A DNA stretch of 58,269 bases from a virus. This document shows positions 7,217 to 13,538 of this stretch, one piece after another. The notes beneath the pieces were generated by a model that worked only from the letters and a program-made list of their open reading frames with translations, was not told the DNA's origin and did not search any database. The translations under genes and the position numbers were made by a program. The first letter of the stretch is position 1, and each line of letters starts with the position of its first letter. Location: positions 1 through 58,269 of the IMG/VR virus record IMGVR_UViG_3300017728_000008; one strand, given 5' to 3'.

Positions 7217-7237
7217 CTAAATTTAATTTACTATATT

Positions 7238-7672
7238 TTGAAAGCAGACTTCCTAAAATATTGGAGAGTAATCCGCCAATATGTAAAAGTAAAATACGGC
7301 ATAACTCAGTCCGAACTTGATGTACTACTTTTTTTAAATTCAGAAAGTTATTTCTCTAAAGATAAGTTTGAAGAGTTCGACCGAATATTGTCTTGGGACG
7401 AGAATAGGTTTGATAAATTATTAAGAGATGGTTGGGTTGAGGTGTTTAGAAAAAGAAAGGGAAAAACAAAAGGACTTTATAATTTGTCGTATAAATCTAA
7501 AAGATTAATCACATCGGTATACAAAAAATTAAATGGCGAAGAGATGCCTACGTCTCCTTCGCAAAATCCTATGTTCTTAAGAAATGTATCTTACACTGAC
7601 CGCAGATATAGAGAAGCTATAAAAAATATGAATGCATTTATTCGACAACAACGACATCACGCTCCTGAATAA
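7238..7672 (+). CDS. Putative winged-helix (MarR-like) transcription regulator
   Basis: 144 residues from the TTG at 7238, which opens KADFLKYWRVIRQYVKVKYG. The frame continues further upstream, but that part lies antisense to the neighbouring gene and is not protein-like. Contains GITQSELDVLLFLNSESYFS (helix-turn-helix region), then a wing-like KRKGKTKGLYNLSYKSKRLI; the overall layout resembles MarR-type wHTH proteins. It is the only plus-strand gene among the late leftward genes and overlaps the GroES gene tail to tail by 35 nt. A switch protein for late transcription is plausible. The start codon is uncertain. Confidence 0.7.
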   Translation: MKADFLKYWRVIRQYVKVKYGITQSELDVLLFLNSESYFSKDKFEEFDRILSWDENRFDKLLRDGWVEVFRKRKGKTKGLYNLSYKSKRLITSVYKKLNGEEMPTSPSQNPMFLRNVSYTDRRYREAIKNMNAFIRQQRHHAPE

Positions 7673-7895
7673 TAGTAACCGTTTCGTTATTTATAATTAG
7701 TGAATAAGAATTACGAGTGTCATAATAAATTGAATCGTCTTTCTTTAAATGACAAACATCTGTTCCCGGTAGAATAATTTTACCCTTTTGATATCTAAAA
7801 GATTGAGCGTCTGAATTTGAAAGTAATATTCCGCTTTCAGTAGTAATCTGTTCTTCTATCTTTTGTATAATAATATTCTTACCTATTGCTTTCAT
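7638..7895 (-). CDS. groES: Phage co-chaperonin, GroES-like
   Basis: 85 residues. MKAIGKNIIIQKIEEQITTE matches the GroES N-terminus (I-x-x-x-x-D/N-x-I-I-I-x-K), followed by ESGILLSNSDAQ where the mobile loop lies, then GKIILPGTDVCHLKKDDSIY (the GxVVxxG...xxGDxVxY core) and a final RDVVVVE strand. Slightly shorter than the 95-residue bacterial protein, like phage gp31-type co-chaperonins. It should form the heptameric lid of the phage GroEL encoded two small genes upstream in the same operon, serving capsid or other virion protein folding. Confidence 0.88.
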   Translation of the reverse strand: MKAIGKNIIIQKIEEQITTESGILLSNSDAQSFRYQKGKIILPGTDVCHLKKDDSIYYDTRNSYSLIINNETVTIIQERDVVVVE

Positions 7896-8010
7896 AAGTA
7901 TCTTTTACTTTGGTTACTAAAAATCCTCTTTTAGTTAGGAATTTAATATACTTATCTTCTTTAGCTTTGTCTACTCTAAATGCTTCAAAAATTTGATTAT
8001 GTATTACCAT
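7879..8010 (-). CDS. Small protein between the chaperonin genes, 43 aa
   Basis: Too short for usual ORF tables. Reads MVIHNQIFEAFRVDKAKEDK, then KFLTKRGFLVTKVKD, and ends in a charged tail. Its stop overlaps the GroES start by 17 nt. No known domain. Position suggests co-expression with GroES. Confidence 0.6.
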   Translation of the reverse strand: MVIHNQIFEAFRVDKAKEDKYIKFLTKRGFLVTKVKDTYESNR

Positions 8011-8016
8011 TATAGT

Positions 8017-8139
8017 TTATTTTTCGTTAGTTTTATTTTTTTCGATTTTGGTTTTTTTTAATTCACCGCTAATCTCATCTTCTTTAAAAATTTTTTTTAA
8101 ATGCTTTTTCATTCCGGGTGTGTATTCTCTACTTCTCAT
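8017..8139 (-). CDS. Lysine-rich peptide after groEL, 40 aa
   Basis: Reads MRSREYTPGMKKHLKKIFKE, then a Lys/Glu-rich helix. ATG overlaps the GroEL stop (ATGA). The coupling and intact frame suggest it is translated; function unknown. Confidence 0.55.
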   Translation of the reverse strand: MRSREYTPGMKKHLKKIFKEDEISGELKKTKIEKNKTNEK

Positions 8140-9749
8140 TTGTTAGAGGTTTCATAACTACGTGCCATTGTCACGATAGCATTAGTTGATAGTATCGTTA
8201 CGGCAACTGAAACTGCATTTTGCAGAGCCTGTCTTGTTACTTTAACAGGGTCTATAACTCCAAGAGTCATTAAGTATCCGTATTTTTCTTTCTTAACATC
8301 ATAACCGTAATTGTTTCCTTTAACATCATGGTATATAGATTTAAAATCTAAACCTGCGTTATCTAAGATTTGAATTAACGGAGCTGACAAAGATTCAGCT
8401 AAAATTGCTAAAGCAATTTTTTTTGATAAATTTTCTTCTTTATTATATCTAATAGCACAAGATTTGCTATGATTAAATAGTGTTAATCCACCACCGGGCA
8501 ATATACCTTCTTCAAGAGCGGAGCGAACGGCACACACCGCATCATCCACTCTGTCATATAATTCTTTTTGTTCAAGGTCAGTATTCCCTCCTACATATAC
8601 CACTCCAATACCTCCTGTTAAAGAAGCAATTCTTTTGTTAAGAAATTCTTTATCATCTTTTCTTTTAGCTTCTTCAAGTGCTTCTTGTAGTTGGGTTATT
8701 CTATCAACAACCTCTTGGTTAGATTCCTTGTCGTCTTTAACGATGACAGTTGAGTCACGTCCAACTATCACCTTGGAACAATGACCCAAGTCGTTGAACT
8801 TAATCAAACTCAAATCATCGCCTGTCTTTTCGCTAAAATATGTAGCACCTACACTTATTGCAATATCCTGCATAAGCTCGTGTTGCCTGTATCCAAAATC
8901 CGGAGGAACTATGTTACAAATTTTTAATCCATTCTTTACTACGTTTGCAGCTAAGGTGTTTATTACATTGGTAGAGCACGGAGCAATAATTAAAAGTTTC
9001 TTACCCTCTTGTATGATTGGTTTTAATATATTTTCAATTTGAAGTATGTTATTAATCTCTCCATCACATACCAAAACGTAAGTGTCTTCAAGGACACATT
9101 CATCTCTTTTTTGGTCGTTTATAAACAAGCCTGAAGAATATCCTCTTTTTATTTTAATACCTTTTGTTGTTTCGTAATAGGTAGCGGAGGTTTTACTATT
9201 TTCAACAGTAACTACACCATCCTTGCCTACACTCTCATATACATCTGCAATAATGTCCCCAATAGTTTTATCATTGTTGGCTGAGATGACTGCAACATCA
9301 CGCAATCTTTTAGCGTCTAATTTTTTTCCTTTTACTTTTAAATCTTTTGATATCAATTTCGTTATGTCCACTAAATGCCTGAGCACTTCGGTTCTATTAA
9401 CTTTGTCGGTTATTAATTCGGTACCTGCATTAACTAAAGCCTCAGCAAGTACAATAGCCGTGGTAGTCCCATCTCCTGCTGAAGATGCGGTTCTGTCGGC
9501 TGCCTCTTTCATCATTCTAACCGCAAGGTTTTCTACCGGGTCTAATAATGAAATTGATTTCGCTACAGTCACACCATCCTTAGTTACCGTAATTCCATGT
9601 AAGTGTTCGGGTGATTCTATTAACACAGTATTACCTCGTGGTCCAAGTGTGGACTTTACTGCGTTTGCTATTTGTTTTATTCCTTGAATTAATTTGTTTC
9701 TTCCCTCATCGGAGAAATGAAGTTCTTTTGGATTGAATCCTTGTTGCAT
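8136..9749 (-). CDS. groEL: Phage-encoded chaperonin GroEL
   Basis: 537 residues, close to the bacterial 540-550. Hallmarks in order: VKSTLGPRGNTVLIE, GITVTKDGVTVAKSI, ASSAGDGTTTAIVLAEAL (ATP site), the apical domain, LTGGIGVVYVGG, DAVCAVRSALEEGILPGGGL, ending in YETSNK without the usual Gly-Gly-Met tail. It forms the double-ring folding machine with GroES; phage-encoded full-length GroEL is uncommon. It has its own promoter (TTTG-N17-TACCTTTG). A near-copy of the dispersed palindrome with one mismatch lies at 9082-9097, encoding VLEDT. Confidence 0.96.
   Translation of the reverse strand: MQQGFNPKELHFSDEGRNKLIQGIKQIANAVKSTLGPRGNTVLIESPEHLHGITVTKDGVTVAKSISLLDPVENLAVRMMKEAADRTASSAGDGTTTAIVLAEALVNAGTELITDKVNRTEVLRHLVDITKLISKDLKVKGKKLDAKRLRDVAVISANNDKTIGDIIADVYESVGKDGVVTVENSKTSATYYETTKGIKIKRGYSSGLFINDQKRDECVLEDTYVLVCDGEINNILQIENILKPIIQEGKKLLIIAPCSTNVINTLAANVVKNGLKICNIVPPDFGYRQHELMQDIAISVGATYFSEKTGDDLSLIKFNDLGHCSKVIVGRDSTVIVKDDKESNQEVVDRITQLQEALEEAKRKDDKEFLNKRIASLTGGIGVVYVGGNTDLEQKELYDRVDDAVCAVRSALEEGILPGGGLTLFNHSKSCAIRYNKEENLSKKIALAILAESLSAPLIQILDNAGLDFKSIYHDVKGNNYGYDVKKEKYGYLMTLGVIDPVKVTRQALQNAVSVAVTILSTNAIVTMARSYETSNK
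9082..9097. repeat. Imperfect copy of the dispersed palindrome inside groEL
   Basis: GTGTCTTCAAGGACAC: one substitution from the perfect 16-base palindrome. May be chance or a decayed copy, because VLEDT is a plausible GroEL sequence. Confidence 0.35.
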
Positions 9750-9773
9750 TTTGAATTGAATTTAATTGTTATG

Positions 9774-9802
9774 CAAAGGTAACAAAATAAATTTAAAACA
9801 AA
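9774..9802 (-). promoter_or_regulatory. Promoter of the chaperonin operon
   Basis: Minus strand shows TTTG (9799-9802), a 17-nt spacer and TACCTTTG (9774-9781), 24 nt before the groEL ATG. This matches the Bacteroidota -33/-7 pattern well. Confidence 0.7.
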
Positions 9803-9829
9803 TGCTCTGTTTTTGTGCTCCTATACTAC

Positions 9830-9986
9830 TACTACCTTTTTATGGTGAAATATATTTTTCTTAATACGAGGCTTTAAACTAAGCATTTTAAGCATTTTAT
9901 AATTAGTTAGTTGATAATCAATAAGTTATAAAAAAAAAGTAAGCATAAAGTTAACATTAACTAAGCATTAACTAAACACTATCCAT
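9830..9986. other. AT-rich gene-free stretch with TAAGCAT repeats; origin candidate
   Basis: No ORF. Contains four TAAGCAT-like words, TGATAATCAATAAG at 9912-9925 and AAAGTTAACAT at 9947-9957. The last two recur (the first with one change) in the gene-free region before the primase-helicase (19719-19732 and 19694-19704). Sharing between the only two AT-rich gene-free regions suggests a protein-binding or origin function. Confidence 0.4.
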
Positions 9987-10014
9987 AAAAAAAGAGGACT
10001 TATTGTCCCCTTTT
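9987..10014 (-). terminator. Intrinsic terminator after the 66-aa gene
   Basis: On the minus strand an AAAAGGGGAC / GTCCTCTTTT stem (one G-U pair) with loop AATAA, followed by a run of T. The plus orientation has an A-C mismatch, so it suits leftward transcripts ending after the gene at 10064. Confidence 0.75.
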
Positions 10015-10063
10015 CCCAATCAAACATCAAAATCTATAGCTTACGACACCTATAGTTTTTTAA

Positions 10064-10264
10064 TTATCTTTTAAATAAATCAATATTAGCCTTAGCTAAT
10101 TCATTTCCTTCTGCTATCATTTGTACTTTATCATACCTCTTGATGGCATTCTTCATTTTAATCAGCTTAGTAATTCCCATTTCAGGTGGAGGAGCGTCAT
10201 TGATTAAACGACCGTCCTTTACGTTGTATCCCTGCATAGAGGGTGGTATTTTCATTCCGTGCAT
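10064..10264 (-). CDS. Hypothetical protein, 66 aa
   Basis: Begins MHGMKIPPSMQGYNVKDGRL and ends in a helical, basic half (KLIKMKNAIKRYDKVQ). It is the first leftward gene from the divergent control region, with its own promoter 15 nt upstream and a terminator after it, so it is a single-gene transcription unit. That isolation is unusual here and may mark a regulatory or very abundant small protein. Family not recognised. Confidence 0.7.
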   Translation of the reverse strand: MHGMKIPPSMQGYNVKDGRLINDAPPPEMGITKLIKMKNAIKRYDKVQMIAEGNELAKANIDLFKR

Positions 10265-10279
10265 AACTAATTGTTTTTA

Positions 10280-10287
10280 CAAAGATA
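10280..10287 (-). promoter_or_regulatory. Leftward -7 promoter box of the divergent region
   Basis: Minus strand TATCTTTG, 15 nt before the ATG at 10264. Confidence 0.6.
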
Positions 10288-10310
10288 AGAAATTTTTATT
10301 AGATATCTGT

Positions 10311-10540
10311 AGTCATCGGGTCCCCCCCCGCCCTACGTGCACGACCCCGCTACCGGAACCGATTTTTTTTGTTGACCGGGGGTTGTGTTTTTCCTGCTGA
10401 GGTTCTGATTTTTTTGACTTTTTTTCTGTACCCTGTTACCCTCCTGTACCGCTCCGCATCCGCTCCGCTACCTGTATTCGTTTGACGTTACCGGTACCCC
10501 TGTTGACCCCTGTCCCCCTGTGTACCTTCCCCTGTTCCAC
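10311..10540. other. C-rich, gene-free block with quadruplex potential
   Basis: Sharp composition change: the plus strand is pyrimidine-rich with C8 at 10322-10329 and degenerate CCTGTACC/CTCCGC repeats. C tracts of 4, 4, 5 and 4 at 10497-10500, 10507-10510, 10514-10518 and 10529-10532 give four G tracts on the minus strand with loops of 6, 3 and 10 nt. A short dyad CCTGT-TCC-ACAGG follows. No credible ORF. Lies between leftward and rightward promoters; origin, regulatory or packaging roles are possible. Confidence 0.55.
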
Positions 10541-10561
10541 AGGTAAAGACAAAAGAGAGAA

Positions 10562-10577
10562 GTGTCTTCAAAGACAC
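10562..10577. repeat. Dispersed 16-base palindrome, copy 1 (intergenic)
   Basis: GTGTCTTCAAAGACAC, followed at once by a second small dyad (AAGAGA-GT-TCTCTT). Located upstream of the early rightward promoter, so it is outside the transcript predicted from that promoter; a protein-binding site would fit better than an mRNA element here. Confidence 0.85.
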
Positions 10578-10704
10578 CAAGAGAGTTCTCTTAACGTCCG
10601 GTCGATGAAAATTAAAGCATAATAAAACACAGGGAAAACACAAGAGTTAAACCATTGAACAAGAAAGAAAACAAACTAAAACGAAACAAAATGAAAAAAA
10701 ATAG

Positions 10705-10734
10705 TTGAAAATCAAATATGTTTTACTATATTTG
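10705..10734 (+). promoter_or_regulatory. Main early rightward promoter
   Basis: TTG at 10705-10707, 19-nt spacer, TATATTTG at 10727-10734: a full Bacteroidota promoter. Transcription would start near 10740, which rules out the upstream TTG/ATG starts of the following frame and supports the ATG at 10785. Confidence 0.75.
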
Positions 10735-10784
10735 AACCATTGATGGACAAGAGATGTACATCAGTTAACTTAAATTACATAAAA

Positions 10785-11420
10785 ATGAGAAATTTAATGC
10801 AAATCGAGGAAGACTTTTTAGCTTCCTCATCAGTAAGAACCGACATCAATTTTGGTTCAATTTTTAACTTACAATCATCAGTTGAGACTGCTAAGAAGTC
10901 AAAATTTGAGAATAGCTTGAAGTTATCGAAGTTGGTGGTTGCTTCTTGTGAGTGGTTCAAAAAACCGGAAACAAAAACTTTACTTGAAGACGAAGGTATC
11001 GAATGGACGAACCAAGAAGTATTTTTTAACAGGGTATTTGGATGGCAAAAATCATTTGGTCACAAGATGTTGAAAGCCGGAAAACTTGAGCCGTCAATCA
11101 TTACGAAGTTCAAGAGAGAGTGTACGAGAGCAGAGAACAACGGAGAAGATACGAACCGAAGTATCCAACAATTATTGAAATTCGCTAAACAAGAGGAAAG
11201 CGGAAACGAAGAAGCATCAGTTTCAACAGAGAAAACATTTGTTACGTTCTCAGTTGCTAAGGATGGTTTGAATGGGGACACCGGTTTCTCGATGAGATTA
11301 ACCGAGAGCGGTATCAAAATTAGTGGAGAGTTAGAAAGCGAAATCGTCAACAACAAAATACAGAGTTTATTTGCTGAGATGAAAGTAATGATAGAGAGAA
11401 TTAATCAAGAAAACCAATAA
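10785..11420 (+). CDS. Hypothetical early protein, 211 aa
   Basis: Start chosen at MRNLMQIEEDFLASSS because the promoter -7 box ends at 10734. The N-terminal half contains KLSKLVVASCEWFKKPETKT and EVFFNRVFGWQKSFGHKMLK. A middle charged stretch (KRECTRAENNGED) and a C-terminal beta-rich part (TFVTFSVAKDGLNGDTGFSM) follow. First gene of the early operon, so likely expressed immediately after infection; a host-takeover or DNA-binding role is possible. No family recognised. Its first 14 coding bases equal those of the gene at 12565. Confidence 0.8.
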   Translation: MRNLMQIEEDFLASSSVRTDINFGSIFNLQSSVETAKKSKFENSLKLSKLVVASCEWFKKPETKTLLEDEGIEWTNQEVFFNRVFGWQKSFGHKMLKAGKLEPSIITKFKRECTRAENNGEDTNRSIQQLLKFAKQEESGNEEASVSTEKTFVTFSVAKDGLNGDTGFSMRLTESGIKISGELESEIVNNKIQSLFAEMKVMIERINQENQ

Positions 11421-11424
11421 CAAC

Positions 11425-11440
11425 GTGTCTTCGAAGACAC
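11425..11440. repeat. Dispersed palindrome, copy 2 (intergenic, perfect dyad)
   Basis: GTGTCTTCGAAGACAC: the centre is CG instead of CA, making a fully self-complementary 16-mer. It lies 4 nt after the stop of the first early gene and 14 nt before the next ATG, so it is transcribed. A GTG inside it could open the amidoligase frame but is unlikely as a start. Confidence 0.85.
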
Positions 11441-11454
11441 CTAAAACAAAAAAA

Positions 11455-12459
11455 ATGAGAGATTTATCAAACAACGGAGTTCAGTTCACAACCTTAAACG
11501 ACACCACAAGACGTGGTCAAGTGAGCGGTTATCATTCTAAACCGGACCCAATTTTCAGAACCAAAGCAACCGCTCAAGACGTTAGCGGTTTAAAATCAGT
11601 TGACCGCAAGAACATTAGTTTTGATGGCACAGAGTACGAGAGCAATTTCAGAATTGGTTTCGAAGTAGAGAAAGCACGTCTTCACAGAGGAGCAGTTGAG
11701 GAGTATCCATTATTTTGTGGGTTCGAAACAGATTCTTCTTGTGGTTATGAAGCGGTTACTCACGTTTTACCTTTGGTAGCGAAGTCAATGTGGAGAACGA
11801 AAGTTTTCAACATGTTTCACCAAGCTAAGAAGATAATTGATGACGAGTACTCACCATCAGATGCTTCTTGTGGTGGTCATATGACTATCTCTGCTGAGGG
11901 TATGACCGGAGCTGAGTTGATGAGTAGAATTAGAAAATTCACACCAATCATCTTATCTATATTTCGTAAGAGGTTAACCAACAGATATTGCAATGGCAAT
12001 CCGCAGTTGTTACCAATGGGAGAGGGAGTTATGTCTTCCGGTTCATCGAAGTATGTTGTCTGTAAAGATACCGGTTTCGGTGTCGAGTTCAGAATACCAT
12101 CGAGAATTACATCTGTTAAACAGATGATAAGACGTTACGAGTTAATGTACATCTTGATGGACTTTGCAGTAAACCAACCGGATGCAACAACGAGAAAGTT
12201 TTACAATGCAGTTAAACCAATCCTGTTGAGTATGTACGAGAAAGACGAAGTGAAAGTTGAAAAGCTAATCACGTTAGCAAGAGATTTCGAGAAGTTCGTC
12301 AAGACCGGTAAAGTTGACCATACTACTGCCGGATGGCTCGAGGGGTGGTGGTCAAGTAGAAACTACTCTTTAGGTAAGTACAGAAATTACTACAAGAGAA
12401 ATTTCAGACCGGATAGCGATGTTGTGCTACAATGGAGAGGTTCAAATCGAATGTTCTAA
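11455..12459 (+). CDS. Amidoligase-family enzyme (COOH-NH2 ligase)
   Basis: 334 residues from ATG 11455. Motifs of the Amidoligase_2 family, which has a glutamine-synthetase/GCS-like fold: FRIGFEVEK (65-73, metal-binding Glu), ETDSSCGYEAVTH, CGGHMTIS (near 140-146) and GFGVEFRIPSRI (near 208-219). Such enzymes use ATP to join a carboxylate to an amine; in phages they are found with GAT-II and GGCT domains, as with the fusion at 13635. The substrate is unknown; a peptide tag, cell-wall or small-molecule product is possible. Followed by a hairpin and hammerhead ribozyme. GC is visibly higher than in the small early genes. Confidence 0.82.
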   Translation: MRDLSNNGVQFTTLNDTTRRGQVSGYHSKPDPIFRTKATAQDVSGLKSVDRKNISFDGTEYESNFRIGFEVEKARLHRGAVEEYPLFCGFETDSSCGYEAVTHVLPLVAKSMWRTKVFNMFHQAKKIIDDEYSPSDASCGGHMTISAEGMTGAELMSRIRKFTPIILSIFRKRLTNRYCNGNPQLLPMGEGVMSSGSSKYVVCKDTGFGVEFRIPSRITSVKQMIRRYELMYILMDFAVNQPDATTRKFYNAVKPILLSMYEKDEVKVEKLITLARDFEKFVKTGKVDHTTAGWLEGWWSSRNYSLGKYRNYYKRNFRPDSDVVLQWRGSNRMF

Positions 12460-12467
12460 TCCACATA

Positions 12468-12493
12468 GGGTGGTGTCTTCAAAGACACCATCC
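12468..12493 (+). repeat. Hairpin abutting ribozyme 1, containing palindrome copy 3
   Basis: GGGTGGTGTCTT-CA-AAGACACCATCC folds into a stem of about 11 bp with one G-U pair. Palindrome copy at 12473-12488. The next base (12494) is the first of ribozyme stem III, so the helices could stack. It begins 9 nt after the amidoligase stop and would cap the 3' end of the cleaved upstream mRNA. Confidence 0.85.
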
Positions 12494-12544
12494 TCTGTCG
12501 AGAGATGAGTGTCTCTCCTGATGAGTCCAAAAGGACGAAACAGA
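12494..12544 (+). ncRNA. Type III hammerhead ribozyme 1
   Basis: Stem III UCUGU (12494-12498) pairs with ACAGA (12540-12544). Cleavage is expected after C12499 (GUC). Stem I GAGAGA/UCUCUC (12500-12505, 12512-12517) with loop UGAGUG. Core CUGAUGA 12518-12524. Stem II GUCC-AAAA-GGAC (12525-12536). GAAA 12537-12540. All catalytic-core positions are intact. Lies between the amidoligase gene and the gene at 12565, so it should split the early mRNA. The 5'-OH product would begin with the stem I hairpin. Confidence 0.93.
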
Positions 12545-12564
12545 AACCTTTAAATAAAAATAAA

Positions 12565-12873
12565 ATGAGAAATTTAATTTTAAACAACACAGACATCAAA
12601 GAATACTTTGCTAACAATAGCTTTGATGAGATGCTCGTAACAACAGACTTAAAAGCATTTAACAATTTAGAAAACCACGATGACTTAGATTGGGAAGAAG
12701 TAGTTGAGTTTGGTGTGAAGAAAGTTGTAACGACTCCTTTTGCACACGAATATTCAACAATAGACTACGACAAAATTACTGCAGTATGCATTCGTTTCGA
12801 CAATGGTGTACACGATGACACAGAGATAGTAATAAATCACAACACAGAAGTTGGACCATTTAATAAAAACTAA
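12565..12873 (+). CDS. Acidic early protein, 102 aa
   Basis: Start at MRNLILNNTDIKEYFANN; the in-frame ATG at 12505 lies inside ribozyme stem I and is rejected. Acidic throughout (HDDLDWEEVVEFGVKK), one domain, no motif recognised. It is the first gene on the RNA made by cleavage at ribozyme 1; its leader is A-rich, as usual in Bacteroidota. Could be a small inhibitor-type protein; no evidence beyond size, charge and early position. Confidence 0.75.
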   Translation: MRNLILNNTDIKEYFANNSFDEMLVTTDLKAFNNLENHDDLDWEEVVEFGVKKVVTTPFAHEYSTIDYDKITAVCIRFDNGVHDDTEIVINHNTEVGPFNKN

Positions 12874-12877
12874 AACT

Positions 12878-13042
12878 ATGAAAACACCAAAACTTACATT
12901 AGAAAACTTAAACAAGTACGAAGTTCGTTCACTTGTTTATGCTCTCACGAAAGTTGCTAAAGAAACGACCGATGAGTTAACGAGAGACAATGCTTTAAAT
13001 TTATTAACCAAAATACAAAACGTAAAAAGATATGAAAACTAA
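12878..13042 (+). CDS. Small helical protein, 54 aa
   Basis: Start at ATG 12878 (MKTPKLTLENLNKYEVRSLV), five bases after the previous stop; the longer frame overlaps the previous gene. Predicted helical, with an acidic/basic pattern (KVAKETTDELTRDNALNLL). Overlaps the next gene by 11 nt. Function unknown. Confidence 0.7.
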   Translation: MKTPKLTLENLNKYEVRSLVYALTKVAKETTDELTRDNALNLLTKIQNVKRYEN

Positions 13043-13229
13043 AGTAGAATATTTTATCAGTATGAAAAGTTGCTACGGCAATTACACAAGATTCAAAAAG
13101 GAGTTCAATGACGAACGTCACTTTGAAAATTGGTACGACTTTATGTCCAACAAGGGACATAAGATAATCGGAGTAGAAAAAATCAAATCAAACTTAGACA
13201 GGGTAAAAGATAAATTTGGTTATGTCTAA
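13032..13229 (+). CDS. Hypothetical early protein, 65 aa
   Basis: Reads MKTKVEYFISMKSCYGNYTR, rich in aromatic residues (HFENWYDFMSNKGHKIIGVE). No domain recognised. The ATG overlaps the previous stop region by 11 nt. Likely small, soluble and early. Confidence 0.72.
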   Translation: MKTKVEYFISMKSCYGNYTRFKKEFNDERHFENWYDFMSNKGHKIIGVEKIKSNLDRVKDKFGYV

Positions 13230-13246
13230 ATTTTGTCTTACCTTTG
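13215..13246 (+). promoter_or_regulatory. Promoter for the small membrane-protein gene
   Basis: TTTG at 13215-13218, 20-nt spacer, TACCTTTG at 13239-13246, 43 nt before the ATG at 13290. Allows the downstream part of the operon, including ribozymes 2 and 3, to be transcribed separately. Confidence 0.65.
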
Positions 13247-13289
13247 TTTAAATCAATTATTATTTTAACTTAATTATAAAACTATTATT

Positions 13290-13505
13290 ATGAAACTTTC
13301 AAACATTATTCAAAACACAATCCTTTCAATCGTAACATTATTTGTAATCGCATCAAGCGTAAGACTGCTAATTCATATCGCAGTAACTGAGCAATTTGGT
13401 TTGCCTCAGTTCCTCGCATTCGGATTAGTATTCGGCTTCATCGGTTTCTTATACTCTCTTATCATTGGAATCGTAGTGAACGAGTGGAAGTCATCAATGG
13501 CTTAG
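13290..13505 (+). CDS. Small inner-membrane protein, 71 aa
   Basis: Two hydrophobic segments (about residues 8-30, ILSIVTLFVIASSVRLLIHI, and 40-64, FLAFGLVFGFIGFLYSLIIG) separated by a short polar turn with EQFG; no cleavable signal peptide. Sits between the amidoligase and GAT-II/GGCT genes and is followed by hairpin plus ribozyme 2. It could anchor the modification system at the membrane or exclude superinfecting phage; both are guesses from topology and context. Confidence 0.75.
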   Translation: MKLSNIIQNTILSIVTLFVIASSVRLLIHIAVTEQFGLPQFLAFGLVFGFIGFLYSLIIGIVVNEWKSSMA

Positions 13506-13515
13506 ACTCTACTAA

Positions 13516-13538
13516 GGGTGGTGTATCTCACACCATCC
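13516..13538 (+). repeat. Variant hairpin abutting ribozyme 2
   Basis: GGGTGGTGT-ATCTC-ACACCATCC: same basal stem as the other two ribozyme hairpins (9 bp, one G-U), but the apical CTTCAAAG is replaced by ATCTC. Shows that the base of the hairpin belongs to the ribozyme cassette while the apex can vary. Confidence 0.8.

Noticed and set aside
9223-9687. 154-codon plus-strand ORF opposite groEL
   Set aside because: Shadow of a conserved coding sequence; no promoter, leader or known motif.
10140-10400. 86-codon plus-strand ORF running into the C-rich block
   Set aside because: Opposes the 66-aa gene and then encodes low-complexity Pro/Arg/Cys from the C tracts.
10578-10615. Possible fourth hammerhead after palindrome copy 1 (GGTCGATGAAAATT)
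   Set aside because: Only GATGA resembles the core; there is no CUGAUGA, no closing stem II and no GAAA.
11425-11454. GTG start giving MSSKTPKTKK before the amidoligase
   Set aside because: It lies within the palindrome, has no A-rich leader, and the ATG at 11455 has the same start context as other genes.
12505-12564. ATG start giving MSVSPDESKR
   Set aside because: The codons are stem I, core and stem II of hammerhead ribozyme 1; the ATG at 12565 has an A-rich leader.
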